Assembly (NCBI RefSeq): GCF_030159055.1
Contig: NZ_BQXQ01000036.1
Span: forward strand, 1 to 44,362
DNA from: Acidovorax sp. SUPP3334
Lineage (GTDB): Bacteria > Pseudomonadota > Gammaproteobacteria > Burkholderiales > Burkholderiaceae_C
Direction of reading: 5' to 3'
DNA: 44,362 nt
Part shown: positions 9,019 to 18,265 of the stretch, piece after piece
Layout of the letters: every line of letters begins with the position of its first letter
How positions within the stretch are numbered: the stretch's first letter is position 1
Program-made: the position numbers and the translations under genes
The notes under the pieces: generated by a model
What the model saw: the letters and a program-made list of their open reading frames with translations, nothing else
Databases searched by the model: none
Told to the model about the DNA's origin: nothing

Positions 9019-10611
9019 TCAGTTCACCTTCAGCAAACGCCAGTCGATCCGGTTGTCCGCGCGGTGAACGATCTCCACCTTCTGGGTGGCCGCCCACGGA
9101 ATCACCTGGTTGTACAGCGGGATGTGCGAGATGAGCTGGTGGTCCTGCACCAGCGCCTGCTCGATCAGGCCGTTGCGCGTGGCGGTGTCGGTTTCCTTCT
9201 TGATGCGTTCGATCAGCGCGTCCTGCTGCGGGTCGCTGAAGCGGCCCAGGTTGAAATTGCCGTCGCCCCCGGCACCAGGCGAGCGGATCAGCGACTGCAG
9301 GGAATAGAACGCATCGAACGTGGGCACGCCCCAGCCCAGCAGGTAGATGCTGGCCTCGTTGCGCTGGATCATCGGGAAGTAGGTGGCGAACGGCAGCGAG
9401 CGCAGCCTGGCCTTCACGCCCACCTTGGCCCACTGCGCGGTGATGGCCTGGCACAGCTGCTCGTCGTTGATGTAGCGGCCCGCGCTGCAGGCGAAGTCCA
9501 CGTCGAAGCCCTGCGGGTAGCCCGCATCGGCCAGCAGCTTCTGGGCCGCAGCGGGATCGTAGGGCCAGCGCACGTCGGCCTTCGGGGTCCAGCCGTTCAC
9601 CTGCCGCGCGATGATCGCGCCGGTCGGCTGGGCCAGGCCGCGCAGCACCACGCGCTGGATGGCGTTGATGTCGATGGCCTGGTACAGGGCCTTGCGCACG
9701 CGCACGTCCTTGAGCGGGTTCTTGCCCTTCACGCTGGAGTTCTGCAGCTCGTCGCGGAACTGGTCCAGGCCCAGGAAGATGGTGCGGTTCTCGGCGCCGT
9801 CGAGCACCTTGAGCCCGGCGGTCTGGCGGATGCGGGGCACGTCCTGCAGGCTGGGGTCGAGCACGAAGTCCACCTCGCCCGACAGCAGCGCGGCCGTGCG
9901 CGTGGCGTCGGACTTGATGGGCGTGTAGACCACCTCGGTCACGTTGCCGCCGAACTGGCCCTTGCCCCACCAGTGCGGGTTGGCGGCCAGCACCAGCCGC
10001 TGGTCCGGCGACCACGACTTGAGCACGAACGGCCCGGTGCCCAGCGCGTTGCGGTGGGTGTAGGGCTCGTCGCTGGTCTTGATGTCCTTGGGGGTGCCTG
10101 CGTTGTTCTTGTCGGACCAGGCCTTGCTCATGATGCGCAGCTCGGTGAGCTGGTTCACCAGCACGGGGTTGGGCACGTCGGAGACGATGTCCAGCGTGCC
10201 GGCGTCGATCACCTCGACGCGGTCGATGCCCTGGGTGTACACGGCGTAGTTGGAGGTCTTGGCCTTGGCGCGCTCCAGGGAGAACTTCACGTCGTCGGCG
10301 GTCAGCACGGAGCCGTCGCTGAACTTCACGCCCTTCCTCAGCGTGATGCGCAGTTGCGTGGGGCTGATGCGCTTCCATTCGGCGGCCAGCTGCGGCTCGG
10401 GCTTGAAGGTTTTGCTGTTGTATTCGACCAGGGTCTCGTACACGGTGGAATGGATGGCGTTGTTGGGGCCGACGTTGTGGGCATGCACATCCCAGGTGGA
10501 GATGTCGGCCGAGCGGGCGAAGCGGAAGGCGGTGGCCTGTGCGGCCATCGGGGCGGTCACGGTCAGCACGGCGGCGGCCACGGCGGCCGCCAGGGAAGTC
10601 GAAAAGCGCAT
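9019..10611 (-). CDS. ABC transporter substrate-binding protein, family 5 (peptide/nickel type)
   Basis: A 530-residue periplasmic binding protein. The N-terminus is a Sec signal peptide of about 27 residues ending AAQATA. The mature protein has the family 5 (SBP_bac_5) marks WKRISPTQLRITLRKGVKFS with DGSVLTADDVKFSLER, and FVLKSWSPDQRL. Relatives bind di- or oligopeptides, but also other solutes. No permease or ATPase gene adjoins it (the neighbours are a GST gene and a Gly-rich membrane protein), so it is an orphan binding component that would have to work with a transporter encoded elsewhere. The ATG at 10611 starts the signal peptide directly. Confidence 0.92.
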   Translation of the reverse strand: MRFSTSLAAAVAAAVLTVTAPMAAQATAFRFARSADISTWDVHAHNVGPNNAIHSTVYETLVEYNSKTFKPEPQLAAEWKRISPTQLRITLRKGVKFSDGSVLTADDVKFSLERAKAKTSNYAVYTQGIDRVEVIDAGTLDIVSDVPNPVLVNQLTELRIMSKAWSDKNNAGTPKDIKTSDEPYTHRNALGTGPFVLKSWSPDQRLVLAANPHWWGKGQFGGNVTEVVYTPIKSDATRTAALLSGEVDFVLDPSLQDVPRIRQTAGLKVLDGAENRTIFLGLDQFRDELQNSSVKGKNPLKDVRVRKALYQAIDINAIQRVVLRGLAQPTGAIIARQVNGWTPKADVRWPYDPAAAQKLLADAGYPQGFDVDFACSAGRYINDEQLCQAITAQWAKVGVKARLRSLPFATYFPMIQRNEASIYLLGWGVPTFDAFYSLQSLIRSPGAGGDGNFNLGRFSDPQQDALIERIKKETDTATRNGLIEQALVQDHQLISHIPLYNQVIPWAATQKVEIVHRADNRIDWRLLKVN

Positions 10612-10785
10612 GGTGCAAAAGCCCTGAAGAAACGAACGGTGCGGGCACTATGCCCGGCGTTCATGGGTTGGCGAACGACTTGATCGTTCTAACGTTATGC
10701 AGGCCGTGGCATCGGGGCACCGCGCAGCGCAGCGCAACGACGCCGCCGCCCATCGCGCACCATCGCGCAAATCCAAGCTTCCATT

Positions 10786-11658
10786 TCAGCGCCCGCGCAG
10801 CATTCGCACGGCTTGCGGCAAGGAATTGGCGTGCGGCAGGAAGTGGTCGATGGTCCAGCCGAGCACCACGGCGCACAGCAGCGCCCCGAGCAGCGGCTTC
10901 CAGGTCAGCCGCACGGCGGCCGACAGCCACCCGGCCCGCTCCACGCCCATGGCCGCGCGCGCCGTGGCGTAGGAAAACGCCAGCTCCACCGCCACCGCCA
11001 GCAGCACGTCGAAACCGAAATACAGCAGCGCGAGCGCGCCCGCGCCCAACACCACGGCCGCGCCGATGAGGAAGATGGCCACCACGGGCACGATCACCAC
11101 CGCGCCCTCGTCCGCACCGCTGGCGGCATCCAGCGCCCCGCTGGCCACGTCACCGAGGCCATCGCCCAGGCCGCTACCCAAGCCGTCACCCAGGCCATGA
11201 CCCAGGCCGCCGCCGAAATCCCCGCTCGCCCCGCCCCCGCCGAAGTCCCCGCCGCCCCCGCTGCGCGGCCAGGGCGCACGCACGCCACCGGTGGGCAGGT
11301 CGGGCACCAGGTCGATGCCGTCCGCCAAGCCACCGTCGCCGCTGTCGCCGCCGTCGCGCCGGCCCGGGGGTCGCACCAGCCATGCCGCCCAGGCCCGCAG
11401 CACCAGCAGGTAGGCGAGGTAGCCCACGCCCAGGGTGATGCCGTAGCGCAGCGCGAGCGAGTCCACGCCCATCACCCTCTGCACGTGCGAGGTGGCCCAC
11501 ATGAGCGCCATCATGAAAGCGCCGATGCACCAGCCGTGCAGGTGCAGCCGGTGGCGCTGGCGCAGGGTGTGCACCAGTTCGCGGTCGGGCGCCTGCACCC
11601 GCCGCCAGGTCGAGGCCTTGCCGGGCCGGGGTGCCGGGGCGCGCTGGCCGGGCCGCAT
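10786..11658 (-). CDS. Gly-rich membrane protein of unknown function, coupled to alr
   Basis: A 290-residue protein. After a basic N-terminus come hydrophobic segments at about residues 42-58 and 68-95. Residues 100-185 are a Gly/Asp-rich linker with tandem GLGDGL/GSGLGDGLGD units. Hydrophobic segments follow at about 187-214 and 253-271. No family is recognised. The ATG overlaps the alr stop codon (TGATG), so translation is probably coupled and the two are one operon. This overlap is also why the 11658 start was preferred over longer readings. The linker DNA is repetitive (CCCAGGCC units around 11160-11215) and may vary in length between strains. Confidence 0.7.
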   Translation of the reverse strand: MRPGQRAPAPRPGKASTWRRVQAPDRELVHTLRQRHRLHLHGWCIGAFMMALMWATSHVQRVMGVDSLALRYGITLGVGYLAYLLVLRAWAAWLVRPPGRRDGGDSGDGGLADGIDLVPDLPTGGVRAPWPRSGGGGDFGGGGASGDFGGGLGHGLGDGLGSGLGDGLGDVASGALDAASGADEGAVVIVPVVAIFLIGAAVVLGAGALALLYFGFDVLLAVAVELAFSYATARAAMGVERAGWLSAAVRLTWKPLLGALLCAVVLGWTIDHFLPHANSLPQAVRMLRGR

Positions 11659-12764
11659 CAGGCCACCGCCACCGGCACGCGCGGGGCCAGGGCACACATC
11701 AGCTCCCAGCTCACCGTGCCGGCCGCGTGGGCCACTTCGTCGATGGAGAGCACGGCGCCGCTGGCGGCGCGCCCCCAGAGCGTGGCCTCGGCGCCGAAGC
11801 CGGCCTCCACGCCCGCATTCAGCACCGGCGTCAGGTCCACCGTGATCATGTCCATGCTCACCCGGCCCACCACGCGCGTGCGCACGCCGTTCACCAGCAC
11901 CGGCGTGCCGGTGCCCGCGTGGCGCGGGTAGCCGTCGGCGTAGCCGCAGGCGATCACGCCGATGGTGAGCGGCGCATCGGCCGTGAAGGCCGAGCCATAG
12001 CCCACCGTGCCGCCGGCCGGCACGTGCTGCACCGCGATGACGCGGGCCGAGAGCGTCATCGACGGCTGCAGGTTCCAGTGGGCGGCGTCGTGCTCGGGAT
12101 AGTCCGGCGCGCCGCCGTAGAGCACGATGCCGGCGCGGATCCAGTCGCCGCGCACGCGCGCATCGACCGCATGGCGCAGGGTGGCCGCGCTGTTGCACAC
12201 GCTTTTCTCGCCGGGCAGGTCCTGCGTGGCGGTGTGAAAGGCCTGCATCTGGTGCGCGATGCCGCGGGGGCCGTCGGCGTCGCTGAAGTGCGTCATGTAC
12301 GAGATTTCGTCCACCTGCGTGAGCGCGTTGAGCCGCGCCCAGGCCGAGCGGTAGCGCGCGGGCGTGAAGCCCAGTCGGTTCATGCCGGTGTTCATCTTGA
12401 GGAAGACGCGGTGCGGCGCCTGCGTCTTGTGCGCGGCCAGCCAGTCGATCTGCTCGTCGCAATGCACCGCGTGCCACAGCCCCAGGCGCGAGCACAGCTC
12501 CAGGTCGCGCGGCTCGAACACGCCCTCCAGCAGCAGGATGGGGCCGCGCCAGCCGAGGGCGCGCACACGCTCGGCTTCGGACAGATCCAGCAGCGCGAAG
12601 CCGTCGGCGCCGCGCAGCCCCTCGAACACGCGCTCGATGCCATGGCCGTAGGCATTGGCTTTCACCACGGCCCAGGCCAGCGCGTCCGGCGCACCGGCGC
12701 GCGCGCGCTCCAGATTTTGTTGCAGTGCAGCAGTGTGGATGGTGGCTTGGATGGGACGCGGCAT
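11658..12764 (-). CDS. alr: Alanine racemase
   Basis: A 368-residue fold-type III PLP enzyme that makes D-alanine for peptidoglycan. The PLP lysine is Lys35 in [11 protein letters not shown]. The second catalytic residue, Tyr256, is in [20 protein letters not shown] (residues 124-133) and [10 protein letters not shown] are also diagnostic. The length is typical of the DadX/Alr group. It is divergent from lplT across a 139-base gap and overlaps the Gly-rich membrane protein gene at its 3' end. It could serve biosynthesis or D-alanine catabolism; no dadA is nearby. Confidence 0.96.
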   Translation of the reverse strand: MPRPIQATIHTAALQQNLERARAGAPDALAWAVVKANAYGHGIERVFEGLRGADGFALLDLSEAERVRALGWRGPILLLEGVFEPRDLELCSRLGLWHAVHCDEQIDWLAAHKTQAPHRVFLKMNTGMNRLGFTPARYRSAWARLNALTQVDEISYMTHFSDADGPRGIAHQMQAFHTATQDLPGEKSVCNSAATLRHAVDARVRGDWIRAGIVLYGGAPDYPEHDAAHWNLQPSMTLSARVIAVQHVPAGGTVGYGSAFTADAPLTIGVIACGYADGYPRHAGTGTPVLVNGVRTRVVGRVSMDMITVDLTPVLNAGVEAGFGAEATLWGRAASGAVLSIDEVAHAAGTVSWELMCALAPRVPVAVA

Positions 12765-12903
12765 GGGCTTGATCTGCGGAGCGAAAAGGAAGGAATTCTG
12801 GCATCGCCCTCTGGAAACCGCGTGATATAACCGCCAGTCACTTGCACCGGGTTCCGATATTTAACAGGGCATCAGGCCAACTGATGCACCCAACAGCCAT
12901 TCG

Positions 12904-14184
12904 ATGAAGCGCGGTTTCTACACCATCATGTCGGCGCAGTTTTTCAGCTCGCTGGCCGACAACGCACTTTTCGTGGCCGCCGTGGAACTGCTGCGCACCA
13001 ACGGTTCGCCGGAATGGCAGCGCGCGGCGCTCGTGCCCATGTTCGCGCTGTTCTATGTGGTGCTCGCGCCCTTCGTGGGCGCCTTCGCCGACGCGCTGCC
13101 CAAAGGCAAGGTCATGTTCTTCAGCAACGCGATCAAGGTCGTGGGCTGCCTCATGATGCTGTTCGGCTCCCACCCGCTCATCGCGTATGCGGTCGTCGGC
13201 CTGGGTGCCGCGGCCTACTCGCCGGCCAAGTACGGCATCCTCACCGAACTGCTGCCGGCCTCGCAGCTGGTCAAGGCCAACGGGTGGATCGAGGGGCTGA
13301 CCATCGCCTCCATCATTCTCGGTGTGCTGCTGGGCGGCCAGCTCGTGGGGCCCGCCATCTCGCACCTGCTGCTGTCGGTGGACCTGCCCTTCGTGGACAC
13401 CGGCGTGGACACCGCGGCCGAAGCGGCCATCGCCGCGCTGATCGCGCTGTACCTGATCGCCGCGTGGTTCAACACCCGCATTCCCCACACCGGCGTGGAG
13501 ATGCGCCCCCTGCCCCCCCATCCGCTGGCGATGCTGCCCGACTTCTGGGCCTGCAACAACCGCCTGTGGCGCGACAAGCTGGGCCAGATCTCGCTGTCCA
13601 CCACCACCCTGTTCTGGGGCGCGGGCGGCAACCTCAAGTTCATCGTGCTGGCCTGGGCGGCGGCCGCGCTTTCCTACAACACCACGCAGGCCTCGGCCCT
13701 GACCGGGGTGGTGGCCATCGGCACCGCCGTGGGCGCGATGGTGGCGTCCATGCGCATGCGGCTCGACATGGCGACCAAGGTGATCCCGCTGGGCATCGCC
13801 ATGGGCCTGCTGCTGGTGCTGATGGTGTTCATCAAGAGCATCTGGATCGCCATCCCGTTCCTGATCCTGCTGGGTGGCCTGGGCGGCTACCTCGTGGTGC
13901 CCATGAACGCGCTGCTGCAGCACCGGGGCCACAACCTGATGGGCGCGGGCCGCTCCATCGCGGTGCAGAATTTCAACGAGCAGGCCTGCATCCTGGCCCT
14001 GGGCGCGTTCTACAGCCTGTCGCTCAAGATGGGGCTGTCGGTCTTCGGGGCGATCACCGCTTTCGGTCTCGTGGTCGCCGGGGTGATGTGGCTCATCCGC
14101 CGCTGGCACCAGCACAACTGCGTGCGCTACCGCGAAGAGGTGGACCACCTGCTGCACCTGGCGCGGCACGACCACCACCACTGA
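12904..14184 (+). CDS. lplT: Lysophospholipid transporter LplT
   Basis: A 426-residue MFS transporter of about 12 membrane segments. The start MKRGFYTIMSAQFFSSLADN, the loop GAFADALPKGKVMFFSNAIK and the segment YSPAKYGILTELLP are the hallmarks of LplT, which flips 2-acyl-glycerophosphoethanolamine across the inner membrane for reacylation by Aas. No aas gene is fused to it or adjacent, so reacylation would need a gene elsewhere. The C-terminus ends with a His-rich tail (HLARHDHHH). It is transcribed divergently from alr. Confidence 0.95.
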   Translation: MKRGFYTIMSAQFFSSLADNALFVAAVELLRTNGSPEWQRAALVPMFALFYVVLAPFVGAFADALPKGKVMFFSNAIKVVGCLMMLFGSHPLIAYAVVGLGAAAYSPAKYGILTELLPASQLVKANGWIEGLTIASIILGVLLGGQLVGPAISHLLLSVDLPFVDTGVDTAAEAAIAALIALYLIAAWFNTRIPHTGVEMRPLPPHPLAMLPDFWACNNRLWRDKLGQISLSTTTLFWGAGGNLKFIVLAWAAAALSYNTTQASALTGVVAIGTAVGAMVASMRMRLDMATKVIPLGIAMGLLLVLMVFIKSIWIAIPFLILLGGLGGYLVVPMNALLQHRGHNLMGAGRSIAVQNFNEQACILALGAFYSLSLKMGLSVFGAITAFGLVVAGVMWLIRRWHQHNCVRYREEVDHLLHLARHDHHH

Positions 14185-14321
14185 CCCCGGGCGCCGACGC
14201 ACCGCCGGCCGGACGGCTTGCCGTGCTGCGGAATGGAAAGTACAACTTAACCACAGCCTGACATAGGGCCGTCTCGATTCCAAGGCAGAGAATCGGCCGA
14301 TGCTGCGGCCCTTTCCTTCAC

Positions 14322-15257
14322 ATGCTCTCTCGACTGCCCGGCGGACGCACGGCTGCCGTCGCGCCACGATCTTCCATGCCCTCGCCGCTACCCGTTCTGG
14401 CCCTGCTGTTCAACGCCTTCGTCTGGGGGCTGGCGTGGTGGCCGTTTCGCGTGATGCACGGCGCGGGGCTGCACCCGCTGTGGGCGACCGCGGTGATGTA
14501 CTGCGCCATCCTGCTCGGCCTGCTCGGCCTGCTGGCGCTGCGCCCCGGCCTGTGGGCCCAGGTGCGCCAGCACCCGCAGCTGTGGCTGCTGGCCCTGAGC
14601 TCGGGGCTGAACAACGTGGCGTTCAACTGGGCCGTGACGGTGGGCGACGTGGTCCGCGTGATCCTGCTGTTCTATCTCATGCCCGTCTGGGGACTGCTGC
14701 TGGCCTGGCGCGTGCTGGGCGAGCGGCCCACGCCCATGGCGCTGCTGCGGCTGGCCCTGGCCTTGACGGGCCTGGTGCTGGTGCTGCTGCCCGAGGGCGC
14801 ATCGCCCGCCCGGCTCTGGGACAACCTGTCGATGGCCGACGGCCTGGCACTGATGGGCGGGTTCACCTTCGCGCTGACCAACGTCACGCTGCGGCGGCTG
14901 CACGCGGTGCCGGGCCAGGCGCGCATGTTCGTGATGTTCGGCGGCTGCATGCTGATGGCGCTGGCGGTCGCGTGCATCGGGCGGAAGGCGGGCATCGTGG
15001 AGCCGTTTCCCGCGGTGAACGCCACCTGGGCCGTCACGGCCGCCCTGCTGGCGGTGGCGCTGTGGCTGGGCAACGGGGCGCTGCAGTTCGGCGCGTCCCG
15101 GCTGGCGGCAGGCACCACGGCGGTGGTGCTGCTGTCCGAGGTGGTGTTCGCCAGCGTCTCGTCGGTGCTGCTCGCTGCCGCGCAATTGCAGCCGCGCACC
15201 TTGCTGGGGGGCGGGCTGATCGTGTTCGCGGCCCTGCTGGCCGCCCTGCGGCGCTGA
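14322..15257 (+). CDS. DMT-superfamily (EamA) transporter
   Basis: A hydrophobic protein with about ten membrane segments in two EamA repeats: one begins near LALLFNAFVWGLAWWPFR, the second near NLSMADGLALMGGFTFALTN. These are drug/metabolite transporters, many of which export amino acids or metabolites; the substrate is not predictable. The 311-residue version starts at the ATG 14322. An ATG at 14376 (MPSPLPVLALLF) would place the first membrane segment directly at the N-terminus and may be the real start. Neither has a strong ribosome binding site. It lies 137 bases after lplT. Confidence 0.88.
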   Translation: MLSRLPGGRTAAVAPRSSMPSPLPVLALLFNAFVWGLAWWPFRVMHGAGLHPLWATAVMYCAILLGLLGLLALRPGLWAQVRQHPQLWLLALSSGLNNVAFNWAVTVGDVVRVILLFYLMPVWGLLLAWRVLGERPTPMALLRLALALTGLVLVLLPEGASPARLWDNLSMADGLALMGGFTFALTNVTLRRLHAVPGQARMFVMFGGCMLMALAVACIGRKAGIVEPFPAVNATWAVTAALLAVALWLGNGALQFGASRLAAGTTAVVLLSEVVFASVSSVLLAAAQLQPRTLLGGGLIVFAALLAALRR

Positions 15258-15370
15258 CGCGGCGCAGGGCGCATGCCCGGCACTTGACCGATTCGCACCC
15301 CGCGCCGCGCCAAGCACCGAACGCCGCAGGCAAGAAAACGGCTCTCACCGCCGTATTCAATGTGTCCAAT

Positions 15371-15387
15371 GCTATTAATTCAATAGC
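15371..15387. repeat. AT-rich palindromic intergenic repeat
   Basis: GCTATT-AATTC-AATAGC forms a six-base-pair hairpin in the 262-base spacer between the DMT permease and the TRAP binding protein. It is the same type as the palindrome at 38378-38400 and resembles a family of short Comamonadaceae intergenic repeats. Confidence 0.55.
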
Positions 15388-15519
15388 AAATGCTTTATAT
15401 GCACCCGCGCCGACCGGTCGCCGGTATAGTTATTGCAAGTTACACCCCAGTTACGCAAAGAGCGGCGGCCGTTGCCTTGCATTCGCAGGCCGGCTTCCCT
15501 CGCTACCGGAGATCTTTGT

Positions 15520-16527
15520 ATGAAACGTCGTTCATGGTGTGCGCTTTTGCTGGCGCTCGGGCCCCTGGCTCTTTCGGGCGGGGCGTCGGCGCAGGCGCGC
15601 TGGACCCTCGCGACGGGCTATCTGCCCGAGGTGTTCCACACCGTCAACCTGCAGCAGTTCGCCAAGGAGGTGAACGAACGCACGAAGGGCTCGCTGGTCA
15701 TCGACGTGCGGCCCGACAACAGCGTGGCCAAGCTGTCGGAGATCGCGGGCCAAGTCAGCGCCGGCAAGATCGCTGCCGGCGAAGTGCTGCTGAGCACGCT
15801 CGCGGCCGACACCAAGCTGGCCGGCGCCGACGCCATTCCGTTCATCGTGGGCAGCTACGACGACGCGCTGCGGCTGTGGAAGGCGCAGCGCCCCGTGCTG
15901 CAGGAAGCGCTGGATCGCCAGGGGCTCGTGCCGCTGTACGCCGTGCCGTGGCCGGCCCAGGGCCTGTTCACCACCAAACCCATCCGCCACGCCAGCGACC
16001 TGCGCGGCGCCAGGATGCGCAGCTACAGCCCCAGCACGGTGCGCATCGCCCAGCTGATGGGCGCCACGCCCGTGGATGTGCCCACCAAGGGCATCAACCA
16101 GGCGGTGCTGGACCGGCAGATCGACACCCTGTTCACCTCGCCCGTCACCGGCGTGGAGAACAAGGTCTGGGAGCTGCCCATCAAGTACTTCTACAACGTG
16201 CACGGCTGGTACCCCAAGAACCTCGTGTTGGTGAACAAGGCGCAATGGCAGGCGCTGCCGGAGGCCACGCGCAAGATCGTGCAGGAGGCCGCAGACAAGG
16301 CCCAGGCGCGCGGCTGGAGCGCGAGCGATGCGGCCTCCAGCGCGTCGATCGCGGAACTCGCCCGCAACGGCATCAAGGTGGAGACGCCCGACTTCGAGCT
16401 GCGGCGCGAACTGCGGCGCCTGGGCGAGCAGTTCTCGCTGGAATACATTCGCGAGACCGGCGCGGACGGCAACCGCATGATGATTCCGTACTTCGCCGGA
16501 GAGGCTGCCGCCGCCAAGACGCCGTGA
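15520..16527 (+). CDS. TRAP transporter substrate-binding protein (DctP family)
   Basis: A 335-residue periplasmic binding protein. It has a signal peptide MKRRSWCALLLALGPLAL... cleaved near GGASAQA. The mature part shows DctP-family features: FHTVNLQQFAKEVNERTKG at the start, the RMRSYSPSTVRIAQLMGATP region with the conserved Arg that pairs with a carboxylate ligand, and YPKNLVLVNKAQWQALPE. The ligand is probably an organic acid. The usual DctQ and DctM membrane subunits are absent on both sides, so it is an orphan. The ATG 15520 directly begins the signal peptide, with GGAG upstream. Confidence 0.92.
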   Translation: MKRRSWCALLLALGPLALSGGASAQARWTLATGYLPEVFHTVNLQQFAKEVNERTKGSLVIDVRPDNSVAKLSEIAGQVSAGKIAAGEVLLSTLAADTKLAGADAIPFIVGSYDDALRLWKAQRPVLQEALDRQGLVPLYAVPWPAQGLFTTKPIRHASDLRGARMRSYSPSTVRIAQLMGATPVDVPTKGINQAVLDRQIDTLFTSPVTGVENKVWELPIKYFYNVHGWYPKNLVLVNKAQWQALPEATRKIVQEAADKAQARGWSASDAASSASIAELARNGIKVETPDFELRRELRRLGEQFSLEYIRETGADGNRMMIPYFAGEAAAAKTP

Positions 16528-16589
16528 CGACCGCGGCGCTGGCTGCGCCGGCGCCCCGATCCACCGACCGTTTTGCAAGGATGCCCGCC

Positions 16590-17075
16590 ATGACCTGCGC
16601 CTACGACTTCGAAGCCCGGCAGATGAACGGCCAGACCGTGCCGCTGCGGCAGTACCAGGGGCAGATCCTGCTCATCGTCAACACGGCCAGTGCCTGCGGC
16701 TTCACGCCGCAGTTCGCGGGGCTGGAGGCGCTGCACCAGCGATACGCCAGCCAGGGCCTGGCGGTGCTCGGGTTTCCCTGCAACCAGTTCGGCCGCCAGG
16801 ACCCGGGCAGCAACGACGAGATCGCCAGCTTCTGCCAGCTCAACTACGGCGTGAGCTTTCCGATGATGGCCAAGATCGACGTGAACGGCGCACAGGCCGA
16901 CCCGCTGTACCACTGGCTCAAGGCCGAAGCCCCGGGGCTGCTGGGCACGAAGGCCATCAAGTGGAACTTCACCAAGTTCCTGATCGGCCGCGACGGCCAG
17001 GTCCTGCGCCGCTACGGCCCGCGGGACACGCCGCAGTCGATGGCGGGCGACATCGAGGCAGCCCTCAAGCGCTGA
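16590..17075 (+). CDS. Glutathione peroxidase (thiol peroxidase, GPx family)
   Basis: A 161-residue GPx-family peroxidase that reduces hydroperoxides. The peroxidatic residue is Cys36 in NTASACGFTPQF, in the place of selenocysteine. Gln66 (GFPCNQFG) and the WNFTKF block (Trp125, Asn126) complete the catalytic tetrad. Bacterial members often use thioredoxin rather than glutathione. ATG 16590 has AAGGA eight bases upstream and gives the normal length; ATG 16581 is an alternative. Its 3' end overlaps the convergent gene at 17065-17673 by 11 bases. Confidence 0.93.
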   Translation: MTCAYDFEARQMNGQTVPLRQYQGQILLIVNTASACGFTPQFAGLEALHQRYASQGLAVLGFPCNQFGRQDPGSNDEIASFCQLNYGVSFPMMAKIDVNGAQADPLYHWLKAEAPGLLGTKAIKWNFTKFLIGRDGQVLRRYGPRDTPQSMAGDIEAALKR

Positions 17076-17673
17076 GGCCGGCCGGCGCGGCGGCCACGGG
17101 CTTTTCGAGGTCGATGATCGCCATCGGCACCTTCTTGTAGGCCAGGTAGTCCCATTTCAGATACAGGAACTGTCCCCCGTCGGGTTGCGGGACCATTCCG
17201 TAGAAAGCCGGTCGCGGCGCTTTGGCATTGGTGACGATGAACTGCGCGGCGCGCATCAGGTCCTCCGTCTTGACCACGGCCATCGAACGCAGTGGGCCGC
17301 CCTGGCCGCTCAGGTACGCCTGCACCGTGAGGTGCGGGAACACGTAGCCTTCCTGCCGGGCATTGAGCGCCATCAGCCGCTTTTGGTATTCGGTCTCCGC
17401 GCCCGACGGGCGGGAATAGCGGATGGTGAAGCTGCGGTGGTTTTCATCGGTCCACTGCACACGGCTGGCCAGGCCCCGCAGCGCGCCGGGCTGGTTCATC
17501 ACTTGCCAGGCATCGATGCCGGCCAGAAGATCCAGTTCGTCCTTGAAGTCGCGCGAAGCGTTGGCCTCGACCGAACGGATCTTGCCGCCTCCCACCAGCG
17601 GATCGTGCTGAATGGCGGGCCATACGATATTGGCGAAGTCCGCGGCGCTGGCGGACAGGTTTTTGAGCAACAT
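17065..17673 (-). CDS. Conserved hypothetical protein, unknown family
   Basis: A 202-residue soluble protein without signal peptide or membrane segment. It contains NLSASAADFANIVWPAIQHD, SFTIRYSRPSGAETEYQKRL and FLYLKWDYLAYKKVPMAIID. The start has a strong ribosome binding site (GGGAGGA, five bases before the ATG at 17673). I do not recognise the family. It is downstream of the two genes at 17784-18970 on the same strand with a 110-base gap, so it may be part of their unit or separate. Its stop is convergent with, and overlaps, the glutathione peroxidase gene. Confidence 0.7.
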   Translation of the reverse strand: MLLKNLSASAADFANIVWPAIQHDPLVGGGKIRSVEANASRDFKDELDLLAGIDAWQVMNQPGALRGLASRVQWTDENHRSFTIRYSRPSGAETEYQKRLMALNARQEGYVFPHLTVQAYLSGQGGPLRSMAVVKTEDLMRAAQFIVTNAKAPRPAFYGMVPQPDGGQFLYLKWDYLAYKKVPMAIIDLEKPVAAAPAGLSA

Positions 17674-17783
17674 GGTTTTCCTCCCGCGGGGATCTTAGCC
17701 GCCAGCGATTCGGCGACAGGAAGGCACCAGGCGCCGCGCCCGTTTCTGCAGGTTAGGCAGGTTCGGAGCGGGGCCTCTTTCCG

Positions 17784-18251
17784 TCAGCGCTGCGGCTGCG
17801 GATCGCCGCGCACCACGAAGTGCCGCGAAAAGCCGAGCGGCCGCGCCACGCCCTTCGGATCGGACACGAAGGGCATCCGAAAGCCCGGGGTTGGCAAGAT
17901 CTCCACGCACCAGTCGGTGTCGCCGATGAAGCGAAAGCGCACGGCATTCCCCCCCTCGACCCCGATCAGCGAGAAACTGCCCGTCGTGTAGGCGCCGCCG
18001 AGGGTGGCCGCGTCCAGGGGCTGCCACTGCCCGTCGAACAGCGCGATGTGCAGCAGGTCTTCCTGCGGGATGTCGTCGGTGGTGAACAGCAGATAGAAAT
18101 CGCGCCACTGGAAGGCCGCCTCCAGCACCACGCCGTCGGCACGCGACTCGGTGGGCTGGCCGTGCACGGTGATCCGGCTTTGCAGCGGGGCATCGCCGCC
18201 AGCGCTCGGCAAGGGCGCCAGGGCGACTTCGGCGCGGGTGAGGTTGCGCAT
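17784..18251 (-). CDS. Hypothetical protein, candidate immunity or chaperone partner
   Basis: A 155-residue soluble, beta-rich protein. It has an acidic/aromatic core (AAFQWRDFYLLFTTDDIPQ, then DLLHIALFDGQWQ) and ends in a basic tail. There is no signal peptide, and no family is recognised. The start ATG 18251 lies 14 bases after the stop of the glycine-zipper gene, so the two are cotranscribed. Small unknown genes directly behind toxin-like membrane proteins are often cognate immunity proteins or chaperones; that role is an inference from position only. Confidence 0.65.
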   Translation of the reverse strand: MRNLTRAEVALAPLPSAGGDAPLQSRITVHGQPTESRADGVVLEAAFQWRDFYLLFTTDDIPQEDLLHIALFDGQWQPLDAATLGGAYTTGSFSLIGVEGGNAVRFRFIGDTDWCVEILPTPGFRMPFVSDPKGVARPLGFSRHFVVRGDPQPQR

Positions 18252-18265
18252 CGCAGGCCCGCCGC

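Noticed and set aside
9064-10683. A 539-codon plus-strand frame opposite the ABC binding protein
   Set aside because: Its composition is His/Gly/Ala/Val-rich antisense of a well-defined family 5 binding protein; no start signal or domain.
14267-14311. Inverted repeat between lplT and the DMT permease as terminator
   Set aside because: The arms (GGCC..CGATTC and GAATCGGCC) have a bulge and no T-run; not convincing.
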